A stretch of DNA of 64,000 nucleotides from Rhizobium sp. JAB6 (GCF_003024605.1 NZ_PYJQ01000009.1:992001-1056000); one strand, 5' to 3'; counted from the stretch's first letter, positions 14,987 to 24,111 are shown. The notes: generated by a model from the sequence alone, not told the origin. A program made the numbers and translations.

Positions 14987-17592
14987 TTCCTCACGACCCC
15001 CTTAAGTCCGCCCCCGATGAGGAATGTGGCATCCATCAACGCGATCATTGGACTGACACCTCCCGAAACAGCCAGGTAGCGGGGCTGCCATTCGGGATGG
15101 AACTTTGATTTGAAGGCACGAAGCCCTTTGAAATTGTAGAAACGCTCGCCGTGTTCAAACACAGTTCCCCCGACCCTGTCCCACACCGGCGCCGATTCCC
15201 GTCTCGACATGCCAGACAGCGGCGCCATGCCGAGGTTGAAACGCTGAAATCCCTGACCCTTGAGGTATTCGAGGATCTGCACGAACAGAAAATCCATCGA
15301 ACCCTTCGGGGCATCAGGGGAAAAACGCATCAGGTCGACGGATCCCTCCTCCTTGGTCTCCGTCATCAGGATATTTGCAAATGCGACGATCTTACCATCC
15401 TTTTTCAACACGCCGACCGGCTGCGAGCACACATAATCCGGATCGAACGCCCCGAGCGAGAAGCTCTTTTCCTTGGCATTGTGATCGGCAAGCCATGTGT
15501 CCGAGACATGGGCGAGCTGATCCAGCACGTCGGGTATATCCTGAGGTTCGATAACGGCAAATTCTAGTCCATCCCGCACCGCGCGGCTCGCCGTCTGCCT
15601 GAGATTGGCCCATTTGCCGCCCTTCAGCTCGAAATTGGCGAGATTGACCACGGCAAGTTCACCGAGCTTGAACGCCCGCAGGCCGGCATCGGCGCAGTAG
15701 GAGAGAAGCGCCGGCGAGATCTGGTAGAAGACCGAGCGGCAGCCGGCAGCGCGTGCCGTCTCGACGAAGCGCCAAATCAGATCGGGCACCGCCTGGCGCG
15801 GACCGACCGGATCGAACAAGGCGATCCACGAGCGGCCGTGCTTGCCGTACATGATGAAGGCATCGCCTTTTTCCGAGAACATGATGCTCTTGTCGCCCAT
15901 GCGCACCAGATTGGCGTCGGCAATGCCCTGCTTGCGCACGATCTCGACCGCGCGCGCCAGCGCATCGTCGCTGACAGGCTCCGGCCGCTTCGTTGCCGGG
16001 CGCAACAGGCTGAAGATCGCGATCGCCGAGGACAGGATGGAAATGCCGAGCGCCGCACGAAGCCCGCGCGGCGCCTCATCGGCAAATTCGAACTGCCACC
16101 AAAGTTCGTTGCTGTATCCGACATCGCGATAGACGAAGAACAGCACGACGATGGCGCCGATGCAGACGACCGCGATCGCGGTAAGCCAGCCGGCCGTCAG
16201 CGTCTGGTTAAGCAGCGAAGCCGGCCGCTTGAATAGGCGGCGGCTGACCACAAGGCTGAAGACGAAGAAAGCCAGCAGCCCGGCTTCCACGATGGCAATG
16301 GCCTTCAGCAGCGAGAAGAACAGCGCGAACAGCGCAGAGAAAGTTGAGACCCACCAGGCGCCGTCGAGACGCTGGCTGAGACCGCGCGCCGCGACGATGA
16401 TCGCAAGACCGAGAAGGCTCGAGAGAAAATGTGCGCCTTCGACCAAGGAGAGCGGCAGATAATCCGACAGCACGATCAGGTTATGGTCGGGCGTCGGCGT
16501 GACGCTCGAAAAGACCAGCATCATGCCGAGCAGCAGCGCAAAGGCCGACAATAGCTGCGGCATGAGGCGCGCGCCCACGCGGCGCATGCTTGAAGCCACC
16601 GGATGATCGACGAAGCGGCGCAGCTCCGCCACCGAGATCGCGGCAATGGCGATAACGAGCGGGATGACATTGTAGATGACGCGATAGAGGACCAGCGAGC
16701 TCAGAACGGCGTCTTCATTCACGGAACTGCCGAGCCAGGCGATGATGATCGTCTCGAAGACGCCGAAGCCGGCCGGAACGTGGCTGAGCACGCCAAGCCC
16801 GACGGCGATCGCATAGATCGCGAAGAAGCCCGGCCAACCGATCGAGGTTTCCGGCAGCAGCACATAGAGCACGGAGGCCGATGCTGCGATATCGAATGCG
16901 GTGACGAGAAACTGCCGCGACCATGTGCGCGAATCCGGCAGCCGAACTTCGACCGGCCCGATGCGCACCTCGCGGCCATTGCGGCCCGCATAAACGACGA
17001 AAGCCAACGCGGCAAGAATGGCGATGGCGATCAGCCGCAGCCACAAGCCATCGACGCTGATCAGCGGCCCGATTTCATCTGCGATAACCAGAAGCGCGAT
17101 GGCGCCGACGGCGGCCAGGCCGAGACCGAAGGCGAGCGTGACGAAAGCGATGACGCGGGTGATGTCGTCGGGCGATAGCCCGAGTCGGGTATATGCGCGA
17201 TAGCGGATCGCGCCGGCGCTGAGCGCGCCGAAGCCGGCCGTATTGCCGACCGCATAGGCGCTGAAGGAGGTCAGCGCGACATGCGGAAAGGGCAGCCGCT
17301 TGCCGATATATTCGAGCGCATTCTGGTCGTAGAAGATCAGCGAGGCGAAGCTCAGGCCGGTAAACAACAGCGCGAGCAGCACCGAGGAGATCTTCGTCGT
17401 CGTCAAGGCGTGGACGACATCGTCATAGCGTACTTCGGTGGTCAGGTCGTAGATCGCATAGGCGGCGATGCAGAAGACGGCGACAGTGAGAACGGCGACA
17501 ATCAGCGCGCGATAGCGGTTCAACAGCCCGACGATGCCACCACGCTCTTCCAATTCCTCGTCGGCATTTTCCAGATCGATTGGGCTCGACAT
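14983..17592 (-). CDS. lpiA: Lysyl-phosphatidylglycerol synthase/flippase LpiA (MprF family)
   Basis: 869 residues. The N-terminal two thirds hold a polytopic flippase domain, with many hydrophobic segments between residues about 30 and 530. The C-terminal DUF2156 aminoacyl-transferase domain runs from about 550 onward (FIMYGKHGRSWIALFDPVGP, FNLGMAPLSGM). It transfers lysine from Lys-tRNA to phosphatidylglycerol, lowering membrane negative charge, and is needed for acid tolerance and cationic-peptide resistance in R. tropici. It is first gene of the lpiA-acvB operon. Confidence 0.96.
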   Translation of the reverse strand: MSSPIDLENADEELEERGGIVGLLNRYRALIVAVLTVAVFCIAAYAIYDLTTEVRYDDVVHALTTTKISSVLLALLFTGLSFASLIFYDQNALEYIGKRLPFPHVALTSFSAYAVGNTAGFGALSAGAIRYRAYTRLGLSPDDITRVIAFVTLAFGLGLAAVGAIALLVIADEIGPLISVDGLWLRLIAIAILAALAFVVYAGRNGREVRIGPVEVRLPDSRTWSRQFLVTAFDIAASASVLYVLLPETSIGWPGFFAIYAIAVGLGVLSHVPAGFGVFETIIIAWLGSSVNEDAVLSSLVLYRVIYNVIPLVIAIAAISVAELRRFVDHPVASSMRRVGARLMPQLLSAFALLLGMMLVFSSVTPTPDHNLIVLSDYLPLSLVEGAHFLSSLLGLAIIVAARGLSQRLDGAWWVSTFSALFALFFSLLKAIAIVEAGLLAFFVFSLVVSRRLFKRPASLLNQTLTAGWLTAIAVVCIGAIVVLFFVYRDVGYSNELWWQFEFADEAPRGLRAALGISILSSAIAIFSLLRPATKRPEPVSDDALARAVEIVRKQGIADANLVRMGDKSIMFSEKGDAFIMYGKHGRSWIALFDPVGPRQAVPDLIWRFVETARAAGCRSVFYQISPALLSYCADAGLRAFKLGELAVVNLANFELKGGKWANLRQTASRAVRDGLEFAVIEPQDIPDVLDQLAHVSDTWLADHNAKEKSFSLGAFDPDYVCSQPVGVLKKDGKIVAFANILMTETKEEGSVDLMRFSPDAPKGSMDFLFVQILEYLKGQGFQRFNLGMAPLSGMSRRESAPVWDRVGGTVFEHGERFYNFKGLRAFKSKFHPEWQPRYLAVSGGVSPMIALMDATFLIGGGLKGVVRK

Positions 17593-18150
17593 GCTCTACC
17601 TGTTTATATTGACCTTGCGGTCCTGATTATTGGGATATTCGGTACACCGGTCATATGTTTGGTGTGGCCGTATACACTTCTTTCACAGGTCCGTTATGAC
17701 GCGTGCTCCCATTATTCTAAATTTAGGCAATTTTGGCGCAGGCCCGGGACCGGCAGCTATGAATCTGCCGTTAGTCAGAGGATTTTGCCATTCAGCCGGC
17801 TTTCGAGCTTATCCATACATAACATGATTTCCCCTTCCATCCCGAAGGCGGCCTCTATCAGGAATTCGCGATCCGGTCACCTGTGTACCCATTCCTCACT
17901 CAAGCGCATCGCGGCCGTCGGCCAGCCCGCGTGAATCGCTATTCCCCCAGAGACCTCATCCAGGCAATTTTCGACCGCTGAAGCCGAGCCTTGCTTCTGA
18001 TTGCGGAAGCCTACTACAACGTGGAATAGATATCCACCTCGCGAGTCAACCGGCACCTGGCTGGCAAACGAATCGGCCCGGCACCAATATCGGCGCCGGG
18101 CTCAAGGCCAAGCCGGAAAGAGCCGAGTTGCGGTATGCCCATGCCGGAAC
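17593..18150. other. Long non-coding stretch upstream of lpiA
   Basis: 558 bp without a convincing gene. The part nearest lpiA is AT-richer and must carry its promoter, but I find no clear -35/-10 or EcfG-type (GGAAC/CGTT) element. The distal end holds the hairpin at 18076-18101. A small minus-strand frame near 17830 is too short to support. Confidence 0.4.
18076..18101 (-). terminator. Hairpin downstream of the SRPBCC gene
   Basis: 10-bp arms (GCCCGGCACC / GGCGCCGGGC, one wobble) with a six-base loop, about 50 bp after the minus-strand SRPBCC stop. Only a weak T-rich tail (TTCGTTT) follows. Confidence 0.4.
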
Positions 18151-18633
18151 TCAGCGATCGGGCGCTTCCGCCGGTTCGCCGCGCATTTCACTCAGGAAGA
18201 ATCCTTCGCGCAGATTGATCCCGTATTCGACGAAGGCCTTCATGCAGCAGAGCATCTGCGTCCAGCCCTCGCAATTCAGATAGGTGCCGCGCCGGCCGGC
18301 CTCGTCTTCGCGCCAGCCGCTTTCCTCGATGACGACAAGCGTGCCGCCATCCTCCAGTGCATCGAAAGTCATCTCAACCTTGGTTCTATAACGAACGCCG
18401 TCTTCCCCCGTGCCGCCGTCCCAATGAAAGACGATGCGCTTGTTATCCTCCACCTCATTGACCTCGACGGGCGCATTCTTCCACCAGATGACCGTAGTTC
18501 CGGCCACGAGGGGTGCGCTGGCACCGCCGATTGTGGTGAAGTAGCTCGAGAGCTTCTTCGGATTGACGACCGCATCGAAGACATCTTCGACCTTACGGCC
18601 GATCCGCCCTGAAATCCGAACATTCAACGTCAT
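18151..18633 (-). CDS. SRPBCC (AHSA1/START-like) domain protein
   Basis: 160 residues, from an ATG preceded by GGAGGAG. The start VRISGRIGRKVEDVFDAVVNPKKL and the later TLVVIEESGWRED and GWTQMLCCMKAFVEYG are typical of AHSA1/SRPBCC ligand-binding folds. These are often paired with ArsR-type regulators, and a divergent ArsR gene lies 73 bp away. The ligand or client is unknown. The longer upstream frame to 18945 is antisense to the ArsR gene and was not used. Confidence 0.88.
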   Translation of the reverse strand: MTLNVRISGRIGRKVEDVFDAVVNPKKLSSYFTTIGGASAPLVAGTTVIWWKNAPVEVNEVEDNKRIVFHWDGGTGEDGVRYRTKVEMTFDALEDGGTLVVIEESGWREDEAGRRGTYLNCEGWTQMLCCMKAFVEYGINLREGFFLSEMRGEPAEAPDR

Positions 18634-18689
18634 GACATCTCCTCCATTATCCGCTGGTTGCCATTCCTCGATTGCGAGCAACACCATTA

Positions 18690-18707
18690 TGTTATAAAAA
18701 TATAACA
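18690..18707. promoter_or_regulatory. Palindromic operator between the ArsR and SRPBCC genes
   Basis: TGTTATA (18690-18696), AAAA, TATAACA (18701-18707): a perfect 7-bp inverted repeat whose last base is the A of the ArsR ATG. Flanking bases extend it to ATGTTATA/TATAACAT. It overlaps a plausible -10 (TATAAA), so ArsR binding would block both genes. Confidence 0.7.
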
Positions 18708-19030
18708 TGTCAAACGAATCGGATAGCGACGCTATTTTCAAGGCCCTTGCGCATCGTCGCCGGCGCGAAATCCTGGACATGCTCAAGGATGCACCGCGCA
18801 CGACGGGCTCGCTCTGCGAGGCATTCACGGATATGGACCGCTGCACCGTCATGCAGCATCTGAAGGTGCTGGAAGAAGCCGATCTTGTTATCGCCAAGAA
18901 GGATGGCCGCGAGCGCTGGAACCATCTCAATAGCCTGCCGATCAAGCAGATCCACGACCGCTGGATCAGCGCCTATGCCGGCCATGCGCTCTCCATCCTC
19001 GATCAGCTGAAAAAGGATCTGGAAGATTAA
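18707..19030 (+). CDS. ArsR-family HTH regulator
   Basis: 107 residues with a winged-helix fold: IFKALAHRRRREILDML (residues 10-26), TTGSLCEAF, then the recognition helix DRCTVMQHLKVLEEADLV. No metal-binding ELCVCDL-type motif is present, which fits the non-metal ArsR group paired with SRPBCC proteins. There is no ribosome site before the ATG, and a likely -10 lies about 8 bases upstream, so the mRNA may be leaderless. It is divergent from the SRPBCC gene. Confidence 0.9.
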   Translation: MSNESDSDAIFKALAHRRRREILDMLKDAPRTTGSLCEAFTDMDRCTVMQHLKVLEEADLVIAKKDGRERWNHLNSLPIKQIHDRWISAYAGHALSILDQLKKDLED

Positions 19031-19065
19031 GAGGAAAGGGATGACCGCAGCCGGCGAAAGCCGAT

Positions 19066-19929
19066 TTAGGCTGCGCGGGCTCGGCTCAACAGTCTTTTCA
19101 GCTTGTCGCCCGTTCCGTCCTCGTCAAGCGGCGTATAGACCACCAGCTTCATATCGGGCCGATCCATGACCGCGAGCGCGGTATATTCGAATGTCATCAA
19201 CCCGCCTTTCGGATGACGCAGACGTTTGTGACCCGTCAGCGGCCGCAGCACGTCCTGCCTGGGCCACCACGCACGAAATTCGGGACTCGCCTGCATCAAG
19301 GTGGAGATTAGCCGCTCGAAATCGGGATCGCCGGCATAACGGGCACTGTCGGCACGAAACATCGCCAGCGAATTCGCGGCCACGATCTCCCAATCGACAA
19401 GAAGCTGCCGATGGGCCGGGTCGGTAAATACCCGATGGACGCTGTTGCGCGCATCGCCCTGCAACAGATTGTAGTCGCCGAAAACTGCAACAGCCGCCGC
19501 ATTCCAGGCCAGCACATCCCAGCGTCGGCCGAGAACATAGGCCGGTTGGCCGGCAAGGCTCGCCAGCATGCGCTGCAGCGCATCGGGCACATCCTCCGGT
19601 CCGCGCGACGGAGCTTCTGCAGACGGCCGATCACTCAGCGTAAAGAGATGCCGCCGCTCGGCCGGATCGAGGCGCAACGCGTCGGCCAGCGCCGATAGAA
19701 CCTCTGCGGAGGGACGGACATCCCGGCCCTGCTCAAGCCATGTGTACCAGGTGGTGCCGACACCGGCGAGCAGCGCCACTTCCTCGCGCCTGAGCCCCGG
19801 CGTACGCCGCCGAAACCCTTCCGGTAGTCCGGCGCTGGCAGGGGTCAGCTTTTCCCGGCGCGAGCGCAGGAAGGCGCCGAACTCACGACGCCTGGCTTCG
19901 AGGAGGGTCTGGCTCTGATTGATGGTCAT
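19066..19929 (-). CDS. XRE-family regulator with MmyB-like ligand domain
   Basis: 287 residues. An N-terminal helix-turn-helix (EFGAFLRSRREKLTP, then LRREEVALLAGVGTTWYTWLEQGRD) is followed by the PAS-like MmyB domain (WDVLAWNAAAVAVFGD, RNSVHRVFTDPAHR, GLMTFEYTALAV). MmyB-like domains are reported to bind fatty acids. Such regulators are usually divergent from short-chain dehydrogenases, as here (101 bp gap to the SDR gene), which suggests local control of the redox gene or genes. Confidence 0.92.
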   Translation of the reverse strand: MTINQSQTLLEARRREFGAFLRSRREKLTPASAGLPEGFRRRTPGLRREEVALLAGVGTTWYTWLEQGRDVRPSAEVLSALADALRLDPAERRHLFTLSDRPSAEAPSRGPEDVPDALQRMLASLAGQPAYVLGRRWDVLAWNAAAVAVFGDYNLLQGDARNSVHRVFTDPAHRQLLVDWEIVAANSLAMFRADSARYAGDPDFERLISTLMQASPEFRAWWPRQDVLRPLTGHKRLRHPKGGLMTFEYTALAVMDRPDMKLVVYTPLDEDGTGDKLKRLLSRARAA

Positions 19930-20030
19930 GCTCTATCATAGCAGGATCAATACTAGGATAAAGTCAGAACTGTTTGCCGGTTCCGCAAGCTGCCAAATAT
20001 CATCATGCAGACAACGAGAAGGCGATTGCT

Positions 20031-20849
20031 ATGGACATGAGCGGCAAGACAGCCCTGATTACAGGCTCGACGGATGGTGTCGGGCGCCGAGTTGCGGAAC
20101 GATTGGCAGCGGCAGGCGCTACGCTGATCGTTCACGGCCGCGACGAGACCCGCGCTGAAGAGCTGGTCTCTCGTATCCGGGACAAGGGCGGCAAAGCGGT
20201 CTGTTATCTTGCCGACCTTTCCTCGCTGGAAGAGGTCCGCACTCTGGCGGAAGCCATCGAGCGCGATCATGATCGCCTCGATTTGCTGATCAACAATGCC
20301 GGCATCGGCACCACTGGCGGCGGCGCCGGGCGCCAGGTAAGCCGAGACGGATACGAGCTGCGCTTTGCGGTGAACTATCTTGCCGGCTTTCTGCTGACGC
20401 GCCAGCTCCTGCCTCTGTTGAAGGCAAGTACTCCCGCCCGCATCGTCAACGTATCCTCCGCCGGTCAGCAAGCCATCGACTTCTCCGATGTCATGATGAC
20501 GCGCGGCTATAGCGGCGTGCGCGCCTATTGTCAGAGCAAATTGGCGCAGATCCTCTTCACCTTCGATCTTGCTGAGGAACTGATGGGTTCCGGCGTCACC
20601 GTCAATTGCCTGCACCCGGCGACCTATATGGATACGACGATGGTGCGTCAGGCTGGCGTTGCACCGCTAAGCACGGTCGAGCAAGGCGCCGACGCCATTC
20701 TCAATCTGGCATTGAGCAATGCTCTGGACGGACGCACCGGTCTCTATTTCGACGGAATGCGTCCGTCGCGCGCCAATGCTCAGGCCTATGACGTGGCTGC
20801 GCGCCGTGAGCTGCGAACACTCAGCCAAAGCCTTACCGGCCTGGTCTGA
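20031..20849 (+). CDS. SDR-family oxidoreductase
   Basis: 272 residues from the ATG at 20031 (GAGAAGG upstream). Rossmann motif TGSTDGVGRRVA near residue 11, NNAGIG near 85, the catalytic Ser in NVSSAGQ and the YCQSK motif (Tyr/Lys) near 165. It resembles the retinol-dehydrogenase/WWOX-like SDR group. It is divergent from the MmyB-type regulator, and a second SDR gene follows 47 bp downstream. Confidence 0.92.
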   Translation: MDMSGKTALITGSTDGVGRRVAERLAAAGATLIVHGRDETRAEELVSRIRDKGGKAVCYLADLSSLEEVRTLAEAIERDHDRLDLLINNAGIGTTGGGAGRQVSRDGYELRFAVNYLAGFLLTRQLLPLLKASTPARIVNVSSAGQQAIDFSDVMMTRGYSGVRAYCQSKLAQILFTFDLAEELMGSGVTVNCLHPATYMDTTMVRQAGVAPLSTVEQGADAILNLALSNALDGRTGLYFDGMRPSRANAQAYDVAARRELRTLSQSLTGLV

Positions 20850-20896
20850 GACCTTATTCCTTGTTCCCCCTCCCTAGCCCTTAGAAGGAGACACCC

Positions 20897-21610
20897 ATGT
20901 CGTCTCAACGTGTCGTCATTATCGGCGGCTCCTCCGGTATCGGCCTTGCGACTGCCGCCCATCTTCTCGAAAAAGACTATCGCGTCACGATCACTGGTCG
21001 CGATAAGGCGAAACTTCAGGCTGCCGCTCAAAGCCTGGATGGCGATCTCACGGCGATCGCCATGGACGCCGCCGACCTCGCCGGCCTTCCCGCCGCATTC
21101 GAGGCAATCGGCCCGTTCGATCATCTCGTGCTGGCATTGGGCGGGGGCAATGGCGCCGGTCCCTTCGCCACGGTCGATCTTGCCGACGTCAGAAGAGGTT
21201 TCGAGCGGAAGACGATGGCCCATTTTGCCTGTGCCCAGGCCTGCCTTCCCTATCTGTCGAAACAGGGCAGCATCACCTTCGTTTCCGCCGTATCGGCACA
21301 GGCGGCCATGCCGGGAACCGCGGGGCTCGGAGCCATAAACGCCGCCATTGCCGCGCTGGCGCCGATTCTCGCCGTCGAGCTCAAGCCGATCCGGGTAAAT
21401 TGCGTATCTCCAGGCGTCGTCGACACCCCCTGGTGGGATTTTACCGCTGAGCGGAGGAAGCAGACCTTTGCCGGTTTTGCGGCACGCACGCCGGTTGGCC
21501 GCGTCGGCAACCCAGGGGAAATCGCCGAAGCCATCGCCTTCCTGATCGGCAATGGCTTCACCAGCGGCCATACGCTGATCTGTGACGGCGGCATCCGCCT
21601 GGGCCAATAA
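20897..21610 (+). CDS. SDR-family oxidoreductase
   Basis: 237 residues. The cofactor motif GGSSGIGLATA is near residue 10 and LALGGGNG replaces the usual NNAG. The active-site region reads VSAVSAQAAMPGTAGLGAINAAI, where the canonical YxxxK is absent (Tyr and Lys are not in place), so a non-classical SDR is likely. The C-terminus has the usual FLIGNGFTSGHTLICDGG. AAGGAG precedes the ATG. Co-transcription with the upstream SDR gene is likely. Confidence 0.9.
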   Translation: MSSQRVVIIGGSSGIGLATAAHLLEKDYRVTITGRDKAKLQAAAQSLDGDLTAIAMDAADLAGLPAAFEAIGPFDHLVLALGGGNGAGPFATVDLADVRRGFERKTMAHFACAQACLPYLSKQGSITFVSAVSAQAAMPGTAGLGAINAAIAALAPILAVELKPIRVNCVSPGVVDTPWWDFTAERRKQTFAGFAARTPVGRVGNPGEIAEAIAFLIGNGFTSGHTLICDGGIRLGQ

Positions 21611-21647
21611 TCCCCGCCGTTGCCGGCATCATCCGGCGATCGCGCTC

Positions 21648-22088
21648 TCAATCCTGGCGGACACCCGCCTGCAAACGCGTGAGGATTTCGATCAGCTTGG
21701 GCGCCATATCACGGATCTCGACCAGATGGATCGAGCTGAGCTGCTGAAGAACCTCTTCGGACTTCTCGGTCAATTGCAGGGTCTGGCGACGCTTGTCCGT
21801 CGGATCGGGATGGCGGGTGACATAGTCGCCATCGATCAGCCGCCCCACCAGCTCCGTTGCCGTATGCGGCGCAATCAGCAGCTTTTCCGCCAGCATGCCG
21901 ATGGTCATGGCTTCGCGGACACCGTTCCCCTTGATGGCCAGCAGTGCCTGATGCTGCTGCGGCGGCAGGCCTGCCTCATGCGCGGCCGAAGTGCTGAAAT
22001 CCATGAATTTGCGCAGCGTATAGCGCAAGGTTGCCAGCGCCTCGTAATCCGCCTGAGAAAGGGTTTTGTCCAAACGTCGCACCATCAA
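21648..22088 (-). CDS. MarR-family transcriptional regulator
   Basis: 146 residues. The winged helix spans roughly residues 35-110 (GLPPQQHQALLAIKG, MTIGMLAEKLLIAPHTATELVGRLIDGDYVTRHPDPTDKRRQTLQLT). No reactive Cys typical of OhrR is seen. Its ATG is 223 bp from the divergent ClC channel gene; the gap carries a perfect palindrome at 22228-22246. Control of the channel gene and of itself is a reasonable inference. The start may be 22088 or 22085. Confidence 0.9.
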   Translation of the reverse strand: MMVRRLDKTLSQADYEALATLRYTLRKFMDFSTSAAHEAGLPPQQHQALLAIKGNGVREAMTIGMLAEKLLIAPHTATELVGRLIDGDYVTRHPDPTDKRRQTLQLTEKSEEVLQQLSSIHLVEIRDMAPKLIEILTRLQAGVRQD

Positions 22089-22227
22089 ATCGTCCTCATT
22101 GCCGCCGTTCGCGGTCCTAAAGCAGTCGCGCGAAATCTTCAGCGTTTTGCGGCAACACCGTGCTCCAGATCAAGGAACTATAGTGCCGAAAACGAATCTT
22201 GCAGATCGTGACGCGCGTCGGTTGATT

Positions 22228-22246
22228 TATATCGCATTACGATATA
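22228..22246. promoter_or_regulatory. Palindromic MarR-type operator upstream of the ClC gene
   Basis: TATATCG, five bases, CGATATA: perfect 7-bp arms, the size of a MarR site, located between the MarR gene and the ClC channel gene. Confidence 0.6.
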
Positions 22247-22311
22247 TTTGCCATCTCGAAGCGGGGAGCGGCTGAAGGATGGCCGCGCGCGCTTAGCACA
22301 GAAGGCCTCCC

Positions 22312-24111
22312 ATGCAGGACATACCCACCTCACAAAGTCACACCCACGATTTCTCTGGCGGGGCCTCCCGCAAGGACAATGGCGATTTCACCACGGACAA
22401 GCGCGTTCTGGTGCTGATTGCCATGGCGCTCGTTGTCGGCACCGGCGGCGCGTTCGCCGCCTGGGTGCTCATCAATCTCATCGCACTCGTCAGCAATGCC
22501 GTCTGGCTGTTCAAGATCAGCACGGAGCCGCTATCCTTCGCCATGGTGACGCGCTCGCCCTGGATGGTGGCCGCCCCCATCCTCGGCGGCCTCGTCATCG
22601 GTCTGATGGCACGCTATGGTTCGGAAAAGATCCGCGGCCACGGCATTCCGGAAGCCATCGAGGCGATTCTGATCGGCGGCAGCCGCATGTCGCCGAAAGT
22701 GGCGGTCCTGAAACCTCTGTCGTCGGCGATCTCGATCGGCTCCGGCGGTCCCTTCGGTGCGGAAGGTCCGATCATCATGACGGGCGGTGCCATCGGCTCG
22801 CTCTTCGCCCAGCTCTTTCACATGAGTGCGGCGGAGAGAAAGACCCTGCTGGTCGCCGGTGCCGCGGCCGGCATGACGGCGGTGTTCGGCACGCCGATCG
22901 CGGCCGTCATGCTTGCCGTCGAACTGCTGCTGTTCGAATGGAAGCCGCGCAGCTTCATTCCGGTCGCGGTCGCAGCCTGCGTTTCCGTCGTCTGGCGTCC
23001 GCTGCTGCTCGGCAGCGGCGCGCTCTTCCCAGCCCATTTCGAAATGTCGCTCTCCTGGTGGGGCATCTTGCTCGCTACCGGCCTCGGCATCGTCTCCGGC
23101 TTGCAATCCGGCCTGCTCACGACTCTGCTCTACAGGATCGAGGACGCCTTCGAGAAGCTGCCGATCCACTGGATGTGGTGGCCAGCACTCGGCGGCCTCG
23201 TCGTCGGGCTCGGCGGCCTGATCGAGCCGCGTGCGCTGGGCGTCGGCTACGACATCATCGCCGATCTGCTGCATAGCCACGTCACTCTCGCCGCAGTGCT
23301 GGCGATCCTGCTGGTCAAGGCCGGCATCTGGCTCGTGGCGCTATCCTCGGGCACATCAGGCGGTGTCCTGGCGCCGCTGCTCATTCTCGGCGGTACGCTT
23401 GGCTGGCTCGTCGGCCTGGTTTTGCCCGGCGATCCCGGCTTCTGGGCGATGCTCGGCATGGCCGCCATGATGGGCGGTACGATGCGCGCGCCGCTGACTG
23501 GCACCTTCTTCGCCGTCGAACTGACGGGAGATACCAGCGCGCTCGTGCCGCTGCTTGCGGCAACGGTCGCGGCCTATGCCGTCACCGTCCTGCTGCTGAA
23601 GCGATCAATTCTGACCGAAAAGATCGCGCGGCGCGGCCAGCATATCACCCGCGAATATGGCATCGATCCGTTTGAGCTCACCCGCGCCCGCGACATCATG
23701 ATCGCCAAGGTGGACACCTTGCCCGCATCCATGCGTCTATCGGAAGCGCTGGCGCAGATGACGGAGCGGCCGGACGCGCATCGCTTCTATCCCGTCGTCG
23801 GCGAAAACGATCGCCTTGTCGGCATGATCTCGCGCTCCGACGCCCTGCGCTGGCAGAGCAAACCGGAACTCATGGATCAATCGCTGTATGACGCAATTTC
23901 GGATACGTCCCTTCCGGTCGCGCATGCGGACGATACCGTCGGCCGCGTCGCCGACATCATGATCCAGGCTGATACGGGACGTGTTCCCGTTGTCGAACCG
24001 CAGACCGGCCGCCTCGTCGGCCTCATCGCCCGCAAGGATCTGCTGCGGCTGCGCAGCGCAGCCAACCGCGCCGAACTCGAACGCGGGGCTTATCTGCGGG
24101 CTAAAGGTTAG
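22312..24111 (+). CDS. ClC-family chloride channel/transporter with CBS domains
   Basis: 599 residues. The ClC membrane core spans about residues 30-430, with selectivity motifs GSGGPFGAEGP (gating Glu retained in GAEGP, although the usual GREGP Arg is Ala) and SGTSGGVLAPLL. A Glu in LLLFEWKP aligns with the proton-pathway Glu of ClC antiporters, by eye only. Two C-terminal CBS domains occupy about 460-590 (IMIAKVDTLPASM, IMIQADTGRVPVVE). A ClC protein, SycA, affects acid tolerance and symbiosis in R. tropici, but orthology is not shown here. Confidence 0.93.
   Translation: MQDIPTSQSHTHDFSGGASRKDNGDFTTDKRVLVLIAMALVVGTGGAFAAWVLINLIALVSNAVWLFKISTEPLSFAMVTRSPWMVAAPILGGLVIGLMARYGSEKIRGHGIPEAIEAILIGGSRMSPKVAVLKPLSSAISIGSGGPFGAEGPIIMTGGAIGSLFAQLFHMSAAERKTLLVAGAAAGMTAVFGTPIAAVMLAVELLLFEWKPRSFIPVAVAACVSVVWRPLLLGSGALFPAHFEMSLSWWGILLATGLGIVSGLQSGLLTTLLYRIEDAFEKLPIHWMWWPALGGLVVGLGGLIEPRALGVGYDIIADLLHSHVTLAAVLAILLVKAGIWLVALSSGTSGGVLAPLLILGGTLGWLVGLVLPGDPGFWAMLGMAAMMGGTMRAPLTGTFFAVELTGDTSALVPLLAATVAAYAVTVLLLKRSILTEKIARRGQHITREYGIDPFELTRARDIMIAKVDTLPASMRLSEALAQMTERPDAHRFYPVVGENDRLVGMISRSDALRWQSKPELMDQSLYDAISDTSLPVAHADDTVGRVADIMIQADTGRVPVVEPQTGRLVGLIARKDLLRLRSAANRAELERGAYLRAKG

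Noticed and set aside
22100..22160. Fourth copy of the palindromic repeat upstream of the MarR gene
   Set aside because: Only short fragments (CTTTAGG, GCGTTTTGCGG) match; too degenerate to support.
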